Numbered from the stretch's first letter, positions 7,793 through 17,611 are shown. The stretch is 49,621 bases of DNA from [Flexibacter] sp. ATCC 35208 (GCF_001975825.1 NZ_MTKN01000038.1:33044-82664); one strand, 5' to 3'. Notes: generated by a model from the letters alone, not told the origin. Numbers and translations are program-made.

Positions 7793-10700
7793 TCAGATTT
7801 TAAGTTTTTTTTACGCATCATCTTAAAGTATAATAATGGCACTACGATTAATGTCAGGAAAGTAGACGTAATTGTCCCGCCCATTAACGATATGGCTAAT
7901 CCCTGGAAGATCGGGTCAAACAAAATGATGACCGCTCCCAGCGCCACCGCTCCTGCCGTCAGTAATATCGGAGTGGTACGTACAGCACCTGCTTCAATAA
8001 TTGCCCGCTTTAAAGGGATCCCTTCTTTCAGCCGGATATTTACGAAGTCAATAAGTAGTATGGAATTTCGCACCATGACACCCGCCAATGCAATAAAACC
8101 GATCATAGAGGTGGCCGTGAAATATGCATGCATCATCCAATGCCCCAATACAATCCCAATTAATGACAACGGGATAGCAGCAAGCATCACTAAGGGTACA
8201 GTAAAATTCTGAAACCATCCAACAATCAAAATATAGATCATGATGATCACCACAGCGAAAGCAATACCCAGATCACGAAAAACTTCAAAAGTGATCTGCC
8301 ACTCTCCATCCCATTTCAGGCTGTAGTTATCTTCCAGTTCCGGCTGATGAGTATATTCCTCTTTTAGAGAAAATCCCTTAGGCAACCTGATGCTTTTTAA
8401 ATGATCTGATACATCTGATATGGCATAAGATGGGCTCTCTAAATCCCCCGCCATATCTGCCAGCACATACACCACTTCCTTCTGATTTTTGCGGTAAATA
8501 CTTTTGGGTTTTAATTGACGGGTAACATTTACGAGATCCCTTATCGGTACGGCATTGCCCTGCATGCCTATAACTTTCAGGTTTAGTACATCGTCTATAT
8601 TGCTCTTATCAGGATCACTCAATTGCAGCTTTATGCCTGTTTGAACAAATGCCGCCGGCTGAGATATATTTCCTGCAGACATGCCAGACAATGCAGCATT
8701 AACTGTTGCGGCAACCTGCCCGGTAGCTATGCCATAACGCATTGCCTTTTCTTTATCAACTTCTAAATGATACTCCGGCTGGTCTGCTTCTGTCATCCAG
8801 TCCACATCTACCACATCATTGGTGGTGCCAAGTATTTTTTTTACCTCGCCGGCGATTCTGATCTGCTCATTATAATCAGGCCCATAAATTTCTGCAACTA
8901 GAGTTGATAATACCGGAGGTCCTGGCGGCACTTCCACCACCTTCACATTGGCATTATATTTCCTGGCGATAGATTGTACGGCTCCACGCATTTCTTTAGC
9001 AATATCATGGCTCTGGATACTCCTGTTCTTTTTATCTACCAGGTTAATCTGTATATCAGCCACATTATCACCACGGCGCAAATCGTAGTGCCTTACCAGT
9101 CCATTAAAACTGATTGGGGCTGAAGTCCCGATATAGGTCTGATAATTTTTAACCATAGGCTGGTGTGCAACATAGCTGGCAATATCTTTCGCTGCAGCCT
9201 GCGTTTTTTCAAGCGTCGTACCTTCCGGCATATCTATCACTACCTGGAACTCGTTCTTATTATCAAAAGGCAGCATTTTTACCGCAACGGCTTTAGTATA
9301 AAACATAGACAGTGAAGCGAACAGAATCACCACTATACTTAGTATGAACGTCCAGCGTTTCCAGCGGGTTTCCAGTAAAGGATTAATAAAGGAACGATAT
9401 ATTTTATAGATACGGGTTGACTCCAGTAATGGTGCATTGCTATCTTCATGCACCACACCATGTTTTTCTTTCTCACGCAGGAAAATATATCCCAGATAAG
9501 GTGTTAATGTAAGTGCAACGATCAGTGATAGTATCATGGCAATAGAGGCTCCTATAGGCATAGGGCTCATATATGGTCCCATCATACCGGATACAAAAGC
9601 CATTGGCAGTACTGCTGCAATCACCGTAAAAGTAGCCAGTATCGTTGGATTGCCCACCTCATTAATGGCATAAATGGCGGCCTGTAATGGTGGTAACTTT
9701 TTCATTTTAAAGTGACGGTGCATGTTCTCTGCTATAATGATAGAATCATCCACCACAATACCTGTTATAAACACTAACGCGAACAAGGTGATCCTGTTAA
9801 GCGTGTAGTGCATAAAATAGTAGGCGAACAAGGTAAGTGCAAAGGTGACAGGTACTGACAAAAACACGACCAGACCACCACGCCATCCCATCGCCAGCAT
9901 CACAAACACAGTAACCACTACAATAGCGATAAACAAGTGGAACAGCAATTCGCCTACTTTATCCGACGCACTTTCCCCGTAGTTCCGGGTAACAGTTAAA
10001 TGTACATCACCAGGAAGCAGCTCCTTCTCCAGATGTTTCACCTTGCTCAGGATCTGTTCTGATAATTGCATGGCATCTGCACCTTTTTTCTTGGCAATGG
10101 AAAGCGTAACGGCCGGGTAATTGGATTTGAATGTATGAGCGTTTGCAGCATCTGCACTCCCATAACCAAACAATACATACTGTCTGGGCGTTTCGGCATC
10201 TTCTACCACTGTTGCAATCTCCTTTAGATAAACGGGGTGCTGTTGATTAATACCCACTACCAGATTACCCACATCATCTGAAGAAGTCAGAAAATTTCCT
10301 GTTTCAACTGAAAACGCCGTATCCTTTTGAAGCAACGTACCACCTGCCAACTGCACATTACTTGCCTGCACCTGTTTGCTGACAGATAAAAAATCTACAT
10401 GGTTTTCTGCCATTCTATTCTTATCCAGCAAAACTTTCACCTCGCTGTTTCGCCCACCAATAATATTGACATCCGAAACGTCATTTATCTTTTTCACCTC
10501 ATTCGCCAGCTCCTGTCCTATCTGTTTCAACTGGTAATCATCATATTTATCACTCCATAGGGTTAAACCTAATACCGGCACATCATCTATCGCCCTGGTT
10601 TTAATCAGAGGCAGCGTAACCCCCTGTGGCATCCTATCCATATTTTTCATAAGCTCACTGTATAATTTCACCAATGAGCGCTCCACATCTTCCCCTACAT

Positions 10701-11001
10701 TAAACTGTACTACCAACATCGCTTGTCCCTGCATTGAAGTGGAATACACATATTCCACTCCTTTAATGTTGGAGACCATTTTTTCCACCGGAATAGCCAC
10801 TTTCATTTCCACATCTTTGGGTGATGCTCCAGGATAACCAATAAAGATATCGGCCATTGGTACCTGTATCTGTGGCTCTTCTTCACGAGGAATCAAAAAA
10901 GTGCTGTAACCGCCAATCAACAAAAAGGCGATCATCAGCAGTATCGTTAATTTCGACTGTATAAAAGCCTTTGCTATATTCCCTGAGAATCCGTTTTTCA
11001 T
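7789..11001 (-). CDS. RND efflux transporter, inner-membrane permease subunit
   Basis: A 1070-residue AcrB-type proton antiporter with the standard plan: TM1 (about 15-35), a large periplasmic loop, TM2-6, TM7, a second large loop and TM8-12. The N-terminal IPREEEPQI and YPGASPKDVE motifs and the TM4 proton-relay GIVVDDSIIIAENMHRH are intact. The aspartate pair and the surrounding sequence are closer to hydrophobe/amphiphile exporters than to CusA-type pumps with methionine relays, so the substrate is uncertain despite the metal-flavoured neighbourhood. It is flanked by its adaptor 5 bp upstream and overlaps the PII-like gene, all in one operon. Confidence 0.92.
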   Translation of the reverse strand: MKNGFSGNIAKAFIQSKLTILLMIAFLLIGGYSTFLIPREEEPQIQVPMADIFIGYPGASPKDVEMKVAIPVEKMVSNIKGVEYVYSTSMQGQAMLVVQFNVGEDVERSLVKLYSELMKNMDRMPQGVTLPLIKTRAIDDVPVLGLTLWSDKYDDYQLKQIGQELANEVKKINDVSDVNIIGGRNSEVKVLLDKNRMAENHVDFLSVSKQVQASNVQLAGGTLLQKDTAFSVETGNFLTSSDDVGNLVVGINQQHPVYLKEIATVVEDAETPRQYVLFGYGSADAANAHTFKSNYPAVTLSIAKKKGADAMQLSEQILSKVKHLEKELLPGDVHLTVTRNYGESASDKVGELLFHLFIAIVVVTVFVMLAMGWRGGLVVFLSVPVTFALTLFAYYFMHYTLNRITLFALVFITGIVVDDSIIIAENMHRHFKMKKLPPLQAAIYAINEVGNPTILATFTVIAAVLPMAFVSGMMGPYMSPMPIGASIAMILSLIVALTLTPYLGYIFLREKEKHGVVHEDSNAPLLESTRIYKIYRSFINPLLETRWKRWTFILSIVVILFASLSMFYTKAVAVKMLPFDNKNEFQVVIDMPEGTTLEKTQAAAKDIASYVAHQPMVKNYQTYIGTSAPISFNGLVRHYDLRRGDNVADIQINLVDKKNRSIQSHDIAKEMRGAVQSIARKYNANVKVVEVPPGPPVLSTLVAEIYGPDYNEQIRIAGEVKKILGTTNDVVDVDWMTEADQPEYHLEVDKEKAMRYGIATGQVAATVNAALSGMSAGNISQPAAFVQTGIKLQLSDPDKSNIDDVLNLKVIGMQGNAVPIRDLVNVTRQLKPKSIYRKNQKEVVYVLADMAGDLESPSYAISDVSDHLKSIRLPKGFSLKEEYTHQPELEDNYSLKWDGEWQITFEVFRDLGIAFAVVIIMIYILIVGWFQNFTVPLVMLAAIPLSLIGIVLGHWMMHAYFTATSMIGFIALAGVMVRNSILLIDFVNIRLKEGIPLKRAIIEAGAVRTTPILLTAGAVALGAVIILFDPIFQGLAISLMGGTITSTFLTLIVVPLLYFKMMRKKNLKSE

Positions 11002-11006
11002 CGTTA

Positions 11007-12113
11007 TTATTTTTTTATCTGAACAGCAGCACCGTTAAATAACCGGCCTTCAGCATTAACAATAAACTGTTCGTTTGCAGCTAATCCACTCAGCACTTCC
11101 ACCAGATTCCCATTTGCTTTTCCCAGCCTCACCCAGCGTAATAGAGCAGTGCTGTTATTACCCACAGTATATAGCCCGGTTAATGCATCTTTATGCTCAA
11201 TACAGGAAAGCGGTACCATCACCTGATCATTCTTTATCTCACTGGCTGCTGCCACAGGAATAGATACATTGGCATACATGCCTGCATACAAACCCTCTTT
11301 TTCATGATCAGGAATTTGCACCTTGATGACGTACTGCCCGCCTGAAAATTCTGAGGACTGACTAATCTGGGAAATTTTCCCATTGATGGTTTTATTCACT
11401 GCGCTAACACTAATGATTGCGGCTGATCCCTGACGGATCCGGCTGATGGCATTTTCAGGAACAGCAGCACTTACCTGGTAACTGCCACTTTGTTCCAGCG
11501 TTAATATCGGCATACCAGGATTGGCCATGTTGCCTACGTCAGCCAGCTTTTGAGTAACCACACCACTAAAAGGTGCGATTAAACGGGTATAACTCAGGCT
11601 TGCGTTTACTTCATTGCGCATCTGTTTTGCACTTTCCAGCCGGGATTTCGCAGATGTATACTGCAGGCTGATATTTTCAAGTTCCTTTGCGGAAGCACTT
11701 TGCTGCTTGTATAGATTAGTAAAGCGCTCAAAATCCTTTTGCGCGTTTTTATAGGCAGCATCTGCTTCAGTGATCATTGCATCCGTCTGCGCCCTTTTTG
11801 CCAGTATATCCTGATTGCTGATAGTAACCAGCAATTGTCCATTACTCACCTTATCCCCCACTTTTACATTTATCATAGTAATGTAACCCATCACCCTCGT
11901 GCTGATACCAGCTGTTTCACCCGCTTCAATCTGACCACTTATATTTAACCCCGATTGTCCTGTCGATGAAGGAGTGGCGACCGTTACGACTATTGCGCTA
12001 TCTGTGCTTGTTTTATTATCCGTATTCTCATGTGAAGAACATGAGGTTAAGGATAATAATCCAAAACCGATGCATATAAGTGCTATTGTTTTTGAGATGT
12101 AAACGCTATTCAT
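11007..12113 (-). CDS. RND efflux periplasmic adaptor (membrane fusion lipoprotein)
   Basis: A 368-residue adaptor linking the RND pump to the TolC-like channel. It has a lipoprotein signal with lipobox LTSC near residue 25, then a lipoyl half-motif (AGISTRVMGYITMINVKVGD), an alpha-helical hairpin (about 95-170), the second lipoyl half (YTRLIAPFSGVVTQKLADVG) and beta-barrel and membrane-proximal domains. The next gene starts 5 bp after its stop and the TolC gene ends 10 bp before its start. Confidence 0.92.
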   Translation of the reverse strand: MNSVYISKTIALICIGFGLLSLTSCSSHENTDNKTSTDSAIVVTVATPSSTGQSGLNISGQIEAGETAGISTRVMGYITMINVKVGDKVSNGQLLVTISNQDILAKRAQTDAMITEADAAYKNAQKDFERFTNLYKQQSASAKELENISLQYTSAKSRLESAKQMRNEVNASLSYTRLIAPFSGVVTQKLADVGNMANPGMPILTLEQSGSYQVSAAVPENAISRIRQGSAAIISVSAVNKTINGKISQISQSSEFSGGQYVIKVQIPDHEKEGLYAGMYANVSIPVAAASEIKNDQVMVPLSCIEHKDALTGLYTVGNNSTALLRWVRLGKANGNLVEVLSGLAANEQFIVNAEGRLFNGAAVQIKK

Positions 12114-12123
12114 TTATGAAAAT

Positions 12124-13467
12124 TTATTTATTAGTGCTTGTGGTTAAAAATTGCAGGTAAGCCAGGGTCACATTAGCAGAGAACTGTGCCTGTGCCAGCA
12201 ATAATTTTTGTTGCGAAAGTTGCATTTGAGCCAACAATACGTCTGTCGTGTTCACCAGCCCCTGCTCATACCGGTTCTGTATAATGCGTAACGCTTCCGC
12301 AGCCTGCTCAACGGATACTTCCCCCCTTCCGGTTTCTGACCGGGCATCAGCCAGGTCACGATAAGCTTTATCCAATTCCAACTGGCTTTGATTCTTTTTA
12401 TCTTCTAATTGTGTAACTAACTTATCACGTTCCAGCTTTTGGGTAGTGATCGTGTTCTTAGTACGGTTACCATTAAAAATATTCCATGACAATTGCACAC
12501 CAACGAGATAGGCATTCGCACCAAAACCCACCATACTATTATCATTGTATTGAAAGTTTCCAAATGCATTCAATCTGGGCAGGTATTTCATTTGTGTTGA
12601 CCTGATCACCAGGTCAGATGCTTCTACCGCTTTTTGCATAGCCATAAAATCTGCTCTTGAAAAAGTAACATCCCGCACGGCATCAGGCATTTGCGGAGCC
12701 GTTGTAATGCCATCCGTGATTTTGTATATGGTGCCGGTTTTTTCACCCATCAATAAACTGAGATGGTCAGATGCGTTACGGATATTACTGTTTGCTTTGG
12801 TAAGATTACTTGTTATTGTTGCCACCTGTACCTGCGCATTTAATACATCTGATTTTTGAATCAGGCCCTGATCAAAATGATTTTTGGTATAAGTATAAAC
12901 ATCATTGGTTGTCTGCAAAGCCTCTTCCAATACTTTAACAGCTGTATAAGTCAATTGTAACTGCAGGTAAGCTTTTTGCACTTCGAAGGTTAAATACTCC
13001 CTGGTTCGCTGTGTTTTATATTGATAAACCTCTGTTTTCTTTTCGGCCCCCCGGCGCTGATACAGCATATCCATATTCAACAGTGGCTGCTGTAATTCCA
13101 GTTTGGCCATATAATCCGGTGTAGCAGATGGATGATTCAATGTAGCCGGGTTAAAATCACCTTGTGTTATCGTCCTTTGCTGTAGCTTGAAGCCAAAGGC
13201 ATTCAGCGGATTGTTCGTGCTCATAGCAGTATAAGAAACATCCACCTGTGGAAGAAAGATCGCTTGTGTTTGCCTATAGTCAGAAGCTGCAATACGTTCA
13301 TCCAGCAGTGCCAGATGAATATCTTTGTTATTCAACAGGGCCGTTGAGATTGCCTCCGTGAGACTTATATTCCGGGTATTTTCCTGCGCAAATGCGACTG
13401 AGAGCAAGCCGTTTGTTCCCATCAACAGGAACAGACTCAATTTTATAATATACGTTGTAGCATTCAT
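12124..13467 (-). CDS. TolC-family outer-membrane efflux channel
   Basis: A 447-residue protein if started at the ATG at 13467 (MNATTYIIKLSLFLLMG), which gives a clean signal peptide ending in FAQ. The longer frame would begin upstream of the likely promoter at 13485-13492, so the shorter start is preferred. Two outer-membrane-efflux-protein repeats are visible: ISLTEAISTALLNNKDIHLA and a second half with LSWNIFNGNRTKNTI and long coiled-coil helices. It is the first gene of the efflux operon. Confidence 0.9.
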   Translation of the reverse strand: MNATTYIIKLSLFLLMGTNGLLSVAFAQENTRNISLTEAISTALLNNKDIHLALLDERIAASDYRQTQAIFLPQVDVSYTAMSTNNPLNAFGFKLQQRTITQGDFNPATLNHPSATPDYMAKLELQQPLLNMDMLYQRRGAEKKTEVYQYKTQRTREYLTFEVQKAYLQLQLTYTAVKVLEEALQTTNDVYTYTKNHFDQGLIQKSDVLNAQVQVATITSNLTKANSNIRNASDHLSLLMGEKTGTIYKITDGITTAPQMPDAVRDVTFSRADFMAMQKAVEASDLVIRSTQMKYLPRLNAFGNFQYNDNSMVGFGANAYLVGVQLSWNIFNGNRTKNTITTQKLERDKLVTQLEDKKNQSQLELDKAYRDLADARSETGRGEVSVEQAAEALRIIQNRYEQGLVNTTDVLLAQMQLSQQKLLLAQAQFSANVTLAYLQFLTTSTNK

Positions 13468-13484
13468 TAACTTCCTATTTGCTA

Positions 13485-13528
13485 CAAAAGTACTGGCAGC
13501 AAATAAGTAAAACGGTAACATTTGTTAC
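13485..13528 (-). promoter_or_regulatory. Efflux-operon promoter with Crp/Fnr-type palindrome
   Basis: On the minus strand TACTTTTG (13485-13492) matches the Bacteroidota -7 element TAnnTTTG. Upstream lies the perfect palindrome GTAACATTTGTTAC (13515-13528). Its centre is about 42 bp before the expected transcription start, the spacing of class II activator sites in the Crp/Fnr family. No good -33 TTG is present, which fits an activator-dependent promoter. Binding by the regulator at 6195-6827 is inferred. Confidence 0.6.
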
Positions 13529-13639
13529 GCAGACGTTATGACAGGTAATTAATATGAATTAAAATGTTGATAAAAAACCTTATAATTGGGCTAAGCATTT
13601 ATTTTTCAGATTTTACCGGACGATATACGCCAGAAAATT

Positions 13640-14251
13640 CTATTCTTTTGATTGTTGATACCTTTCGAGGATATCATAAGTTTTAACAACTACCCAGAAG
13701 CATAAAACCAGGGCTATAATTATGCCGGCAAGCGATAATAAAACGAATGGAGACTGAAGGTTTAATGGTCGGTGCTCACCTGGAATATCTAAGTAAACTA
13801 ACTGATGCAAAACACTGCTTTTCCCGGCATACGGCTTATCATCGTTGATTACAGCGGGTAATGCTGGTAAAGCGGCTTGTCTTGCACCTTCATCTTTAAT
13901 ATAGGCAATGATACTTTTGATATCATCATTACTCAAATCCGGATGATTGGGCATGATAGTATTATTGAACTTTTCAAACAATTGAACAGCAACCGGATCT
14001 CCTGATTTGATAACAGATTGCGACCCTTGCACAAACTTTATAATCCAGTCTTCTGTATGTCTCTTGTCAACATCTTTTAACGCCGGTCCGGTTACATCTT
14101 TTGCTATAGCATGACAAGCAGCGCAACGATTAGTAAATAACTGCTTCCCATGTGTAACATCTGGCTGTGCATCAACATTGCTAAACATAAAGAGCAATAA
14201 AATCATAATAAAACCCAATACAAAATATCCTTTGAAAATTCTTTTCTTCAT
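13640..14251 (-). CDS. Membrane-anchored c-type cytochrome
   Basis: About 203 residues from the ATG at 14251 (MKKRIFKG), 4 bp after the SCO stop; a longer start at 14269 would overlap SCO. A signal peptide or anchor (about 5-28, ending VDAQ) is followed by a haem motif CAACH, a probable Met ligand in NNTIMPNHP and a C-terminal transmembrane helix (PFVLLSLAGIIIALVLCFWV). It probably passes electrons to the neighbouring B-type oxidase. It is the last gene of the oxidase operon. Confidence 0.88.
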   Translation of the reverse strand: MKKRIFKGYFVLGFIMILLLFMFSNVDAQPDVTHGKQLFTNRCAACHAIAKDVTGPALKDVDKRHTEDWIIKFVQGSQSVIKSGDPVAVQLFEKFNNTIMPNHPDLSNDDIKSIIAYIKDEGARQAALPALPAVINDDKPYAGKSSVLHQLVYLDIPGEHRPLNLQSPFVLLSLAGIIIALVLCFWVVVKTYDILERYQQSKE

Positions 14252-14255
14252 AATT

Positions 14256-14903
14256 CTAATTATCTGCAAGCAAGCGCCTGATATCGTTAATCAATAGTTG
14301 GATGTCATTTTTTTCGGTTCCATCATAATATCCCCGTATATGCCCTAAACGGTCCATCAACACCAATTTTTCACTATGAATAAAGTCTCCGTCGCCTCCG
14401 TCCCCGTCTGTAGCCACAATAAACAATCCTTTACGGGCATATTGATATAGCATTTTCTTATCACCGGTTAATAGTCCCCACTGCTTGCTTTGTATCTCCC
14501 GTAATTGAGCATATTGTTTTAAAACAGCAGGGCTATCCTGTTCCGGATCTACAGTAAAAGATACAAGGCGAACATCATCATTACCCGCAAATACTTTCTG
14601 CACATCGTTCATCCCATTCATCATTTTTGGACAAATAGTTGTACAGGTGGTAAAAAAATAATGTGCCACCCATATTTTATCTTTTATAAAATTATTGTCA
14701 ATCAAATTGCCGTCCTGATTTACAAATGAGAAATCAGGAACTGTATAATATGGACGACTGGTTTCTAACCTGTAATTTTCACCGTAATAAGGTAGGCCTG
14801 CAATACGATGGTTGTACCAGTATAATGCACCGTAAGTCATTGCCGGCAGTATAAATGCAATACCGAAAAACAGTACCCATGCTCTTTTACTTAGCTCTTT
14901 CAT
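14256..14903 (-). CDS. SCO family protein (copper chaperone for oxidase CuA)
   Basis: A 215-residue thioredoxin-fold protein with an N-terminal membrane anchor (about 9-29). The copper site is complete: CTTIC (CxxxC) after HYFFTT, and a distal His in DFIHSEKLVLMD. SCO proteins deliver copper to, or reduce, the CuA site of oxidase subunit II, which is encoded in the same operon. Its start overlaps the end of the subunit I gene by 17 bp. Confidence 0.93.
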   Translation of the reverse strand: MKELSKRAWVLFFGIAFILPAMTYGALYWYNHRIAGLPYYGENYRLETSRPYYTVPDFSFVNQDGNLIDNNFIKDKIWVAHYFFTTCTTICPKMMNGMNDVQKVFAGNDDVRLVSFTVDPEQDSPAVLKQYAQLREIQSKQWGLLTGDKKMLYQYARKGLFIVATDGDGGDGDFIHSEKLVLMDRLGHIRGYYDGTEKNDIQLLINDIRRLLADN

Positions 14904-16605
14904 TTGTCACAGGTTGAGAATACTTATCATTATTGCCGCTTTCATTTACAGGACTTTCTGCATTGAATTTATTGGGAACAGGCGTGCTGTATTTGAATAC
15001 GTTCATTAAAGAAGGAATGTAAGTAAGCATTACCAATATTATACTGGCAATGATCCAGGGCTTCATATTGTGTAACAGTGGAATTGGTTTTTCTTCACGT
15101 AATTCTTCTGATTCCGGTAGCGAAATAACTGGTTGCCTTGTTCTTTTGCCAAGTGCTGTGGCAAAGAAACTCACAAAATATATCAATGCTGCAACTCCCA
15201 TCACGATGCCCCCGAACATAGTAACTGTTGCTGTAGGTATCCAATTTGAATTAAACAGATTGCTTTCAGGATTAGTATAAGACATTCCCATATTGGTTCT
15301 CCGGGGTTCCCCCATTAACCCTCCTGCCATTAATCCATGTGAGAGTAATGCCACACCGATCATCCAAACGTACGGAACAAGAGTAACCATGGTTAAAAAT
15401 TTTACCGGCTTTCCGGATACAGTACTATACATGTAAATACTCATACCCAGTATTACCAGTAGGACAGGTCCGGCCACTGTCATATGAAAATGCCCAGGTA
15501 CCCAGCCGGTATTATGCACCATTTGATTAAGAGAATAAGACGCATTGATGATTCCTGACAGTCCTCCAAAAATGAATAATATCAACCCACACAGGAAATA
15601 TCCGAACAGGTAATATTCAGATCGGAACCAGGGCAATTTTGCCATCCAGTCAAACAAACCTCTGGCTCCCCGTTTTCGCCCTGCCAATTCTAAAGAAGCC
15701 CCAACAGTAAATGCAGTCATGAAACTGGGAATAGACACCGCATAAGTAAGTATGCTTACCCAAAGTTTGGTTCCCTGCCCCATTACCGGTTCACTAAACT
15801 GATGATGTACACCTACAGGAGTAGATAATATAAGGAATAACAAAAAAGCTAACCTTGCTGCATTTCCGGAGTATAGTTTTCCTCCGCTTATTTTGGGTAG
15901 AATGGTATAAAATGCTATATATGCAGGCAATAACCAAAAATAAACCAAAGGATGTCCAAACATCCAGAACAGCATGCGGGTAAGCGGCACATTAATATCT
16001 TCTGTCCAGCCGGCCGACCAGGGCATTAACAATACCAATGATTCATATGCCACCGGGATACTACTGATAACCCACATTGTAAAATTCACGAACGTACCTA
16101 AAACGGCAATGGGCATTTTCCCGTCAGGATGTTCCTTCTTCCAATCGATATACATTTTAATCCAGCCAAAAAACGCGACCCAGCTACCCACAATCAATAA
16201 AGATGTACCCAGATAAAACAAAGGTGAATTTTTAAGCGGGGCATAAAATGTATAAAGAGCCTGCGCCTTACCCATTATCATTAATATCGCATCTATTAAA
16301 GTACCAATCACCATCAATACCATCGATATGCGGTAAGACCATCCAGGAGGCTCCTTCTTCAGGTAATGACTCATTGTTACATGTCCGAAAACCACAGCAA
16401 AAAATGTGGTGAGGACAATAGCATTAATAACACCATGCATAGTAAGTCCCTGATAATAATTAATACCTGCAACCGCTGCTTTATGAATAACGCCTGCTCT
16501 GTAAAGTGTTTGCATTACACCATTATAAGCACCCAATATAAAGAGTGTCATAGGCATAAAAAGACCGGTAAGAATTGTTCTTCTATATGATGCTGATATA
16601 TTCAT
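14887..16605 (-). CDS. B-type (ba3-like) haem-copper oxidase subunit I
   Basis: A 572-residue membrane protein with about 13-14 helices. The ligands are readable: the low-spin haem His in LTMHGVINA, the CuB and cross-linked Tyr motif in GHPLVYFWLLPAY, the CuB pair in GVHHQFSEP, and the haem His pair in GWVPGHFHMTVAG. The HPLVYFWLLPAY form and the overall length fit the B family, whose members usually have high oxygen affinity. The enzyme reduces oxygen to water and pumps protons. It is preceded 3 bp away by subunit II. Confidence 0.93.
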   Translation of the reverse strand: MNISASYRRTILTGLFMPMTLFILGAYNGVMQTLYRAGVIHKAAVAGINYYQGLTMHGVINAIVLTTFFAVVFGHVTMSHYLKKEPPGWSYRISMVLMVIGTLIDAILMIMGKAQALYTFYAPLKNSPLFYLGTSLLIVGSWVAFFGWIKMYIDWKKEHPDGKMPIAVLGTFVNFTMWVISSIPVAYESLVLLMPWSAGWTEDINVPLTRMLFWMFGHPLVYFWLLPAYIAFYTILPKISGGKLYSGNAARLAFLLFLILSTPVGVHHQFSEPVMGQGTKLWVSILTYAVSIPSFMTAFTVGASLELAGRKRGARGLFDWMAKLPWFRSEYYLFGYFLCGLILFIFGGLSGIINASYSLNQMVHNTGWVPGHFHMTVAGPVLLVILGMSIYMYSTVSGKPVKFLTMVTLVPYVWMIGVALLSHGLMAGGLMGEPRRTNMGMSYTNPESNLFNSNWIPTATVTMFGGIVMGVAALIYFVSFFATALGKRTRQPVISLPESEELREEKPIPLLHNMKPWIIASIILVMLTYIPSLMNVFKYSTPVPNKFNAESPVNESGNNDKYSQPVTNERAK

Positions 16606-16608
16606 TCT

Positions 16609-17058
16609 TTATCTCTTTAAATAAGTAACTAATACCTGGGCCATCATATTATGATGCCCCGCACCACAATATTCATGACATACAATTCTATATGTTCCAT
16701 AGTCTGTAAATTTTACTGTCACCTTATTAACAGCACCCGGTACAGCCATCAGGTTGACTCCCTTTCGTTCAATATTGAATCCATGTACCACATCAGCAGA
16801 GCTCAGATAAAAATCAACTGTACTACCCACTGGTATCGTTATTTCCGCGGGATCAAAGGCCCACATCTTTGCAATAACATATACTTCATAATGTGTATTA
16901 TCAACCTGCTTAACCAATGACTGCTGAAAAGATGCCTGATAGGGAATACAGGTAGGTACATCTATTTTCCTGGCAAATACATTATAAAGGAGAGCAAAAA
17001 AAAATACCGCCATTACCGAACTACTCAGTAAAACGACTTTTATTTCATACTTATTCAT
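16609..17058 (-). CDS. B-type oxidase subunit II (CuA domain)
   Basis: A 149-residue protein with a single N-terminal anchor (about 7-27) and a periplasmic cupredoxin domain. The CuA ligands are CHEYCGAGHHNM at the C-terminus, plus the upstream His in ADVVHGFNIE. The one-helix form fits the ba3 class rather than aa3 subunit II with two helices. It accepts electrons from a c-type cytochrome. Confidence 0.93.
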   Translation of the reverse strand: MNKYEIKVVLLSSSVMAVFFFALLYNVFARKIDVPTCIPYQASFQQSLVKQVDNTHYEVYVIAKMWAFDPAEITIPVGSTVDFYLSSADVVHGFNIERKGVNLMAVPGAVNKVTVKFTDYGTYRIVCHEYCGAGHHNMMAQVLVTYLKR

Positions 17059-17077
17059 AATAATAGTTATTATTAAC

Positions 17078-17212
17078 TCAATGTCTCTCCAACTGAAGAT
17101 TATACACGCTGAACCATACCAAAACAGTAAGAAGCAGCAATAGAATTATGAAGACGATAGTACCTTTGGGTTTGAAGTCTTTTTCGATATCAGAATGCGC
17201 ATTTGTATTCAT
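17078..17212 (-). CDS. Small oxidase subunit IIa-like protein (44 residues)
   Basis: A short open frame from the ATG at 17212: MNTNAHSDIEKDFKPKGTIV, then one hydrophobic helix (VFIILLLLLTVLVWFSVYNL) and a short QLERH tail. Its size, the K-P-x-G-T/A motif just before a single helix, and its place 19 bp before subunit II match subunit IIa of B-type oxidases, a helix that takes the position of the missing first helix of subunit II. It is the first gene of the operon. Confidence 0.8.
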   Translation of the reverse strand: MNTNAHSDIEKDFKPKGTIVFIILLLLLTVLVWFSVYNLQLERH

Positions 17213-17611
17213 ATTCCTGTATATGTGTTATTTCAGGAACAAAATTAGACACCTTAAAACGCAGGCAGTTATCCTATTTACCTCAATGATGTAACTTTTT
17301 ACTTATTATTAAAAAAATATGGAATTAGGGAAGGCGAGATGGACTATATAAGATCTTTGTTAGCATGTTTCATATTCTTAACTTTTTCAGGACTTATCCC
17401 TTCTTACTTCTTAAAGAAAACGAGAGAAGTACGAATTATTCTTAAAATTGAGCTCCAGGCTATTTCACTTATAGACTGTGTGGAATTCACCAAAAGCCTC
17501 CCGCTTCTAACAGTATTAAATAAAACACACTGCAAAAGTGTCTTGTTTTGGAAGCATTTTTATTGACAGAATAAGTTGTACAATCACAAAAAATTCTCCT
17601 GTAGACTGCGT
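17213..17611. other. Gap upstream of the oxidase operon
   Basis: Apart from the oxidase promoter region I see no convincing gene. An open frame at 17339-17566 (+) reads as low-complexity hydrophobic then basic sequence with no family resemblance. The stretch ends at the abrupt junction with the duplicated glycohydrolase fragment. Confidence 0.5.
17240..17247 (-). promoter_or_regulatory. Probable -7 element of the oxidase operon
   Basis: TAATTTTG on the minus strand matches TAnnTTTG and lies 28 bp before the subunit IIa start. No -33 TTG is at the right distance. A degenerate palindrome (GTAAATAGGATAAC, minus strand, 17268-17281; 7 of 10 positions of GTAAC-N4-GTTAC) lies roughly where an activator would sit, but it is weak. 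Confidence 0.4.

Noticed and set aside
17288..17304. GTAA-CTTT-TTAC near the oxidase promoter as a regulator site
   Set aside because: The spacing is two bases shorter than in the two clear palindromes.
17339..17566. 75-codon open frame on the plus strand
   Set aside because: Low-complexity composition, no family resemblance, and it lies in a gap that ends at a recombination junction.
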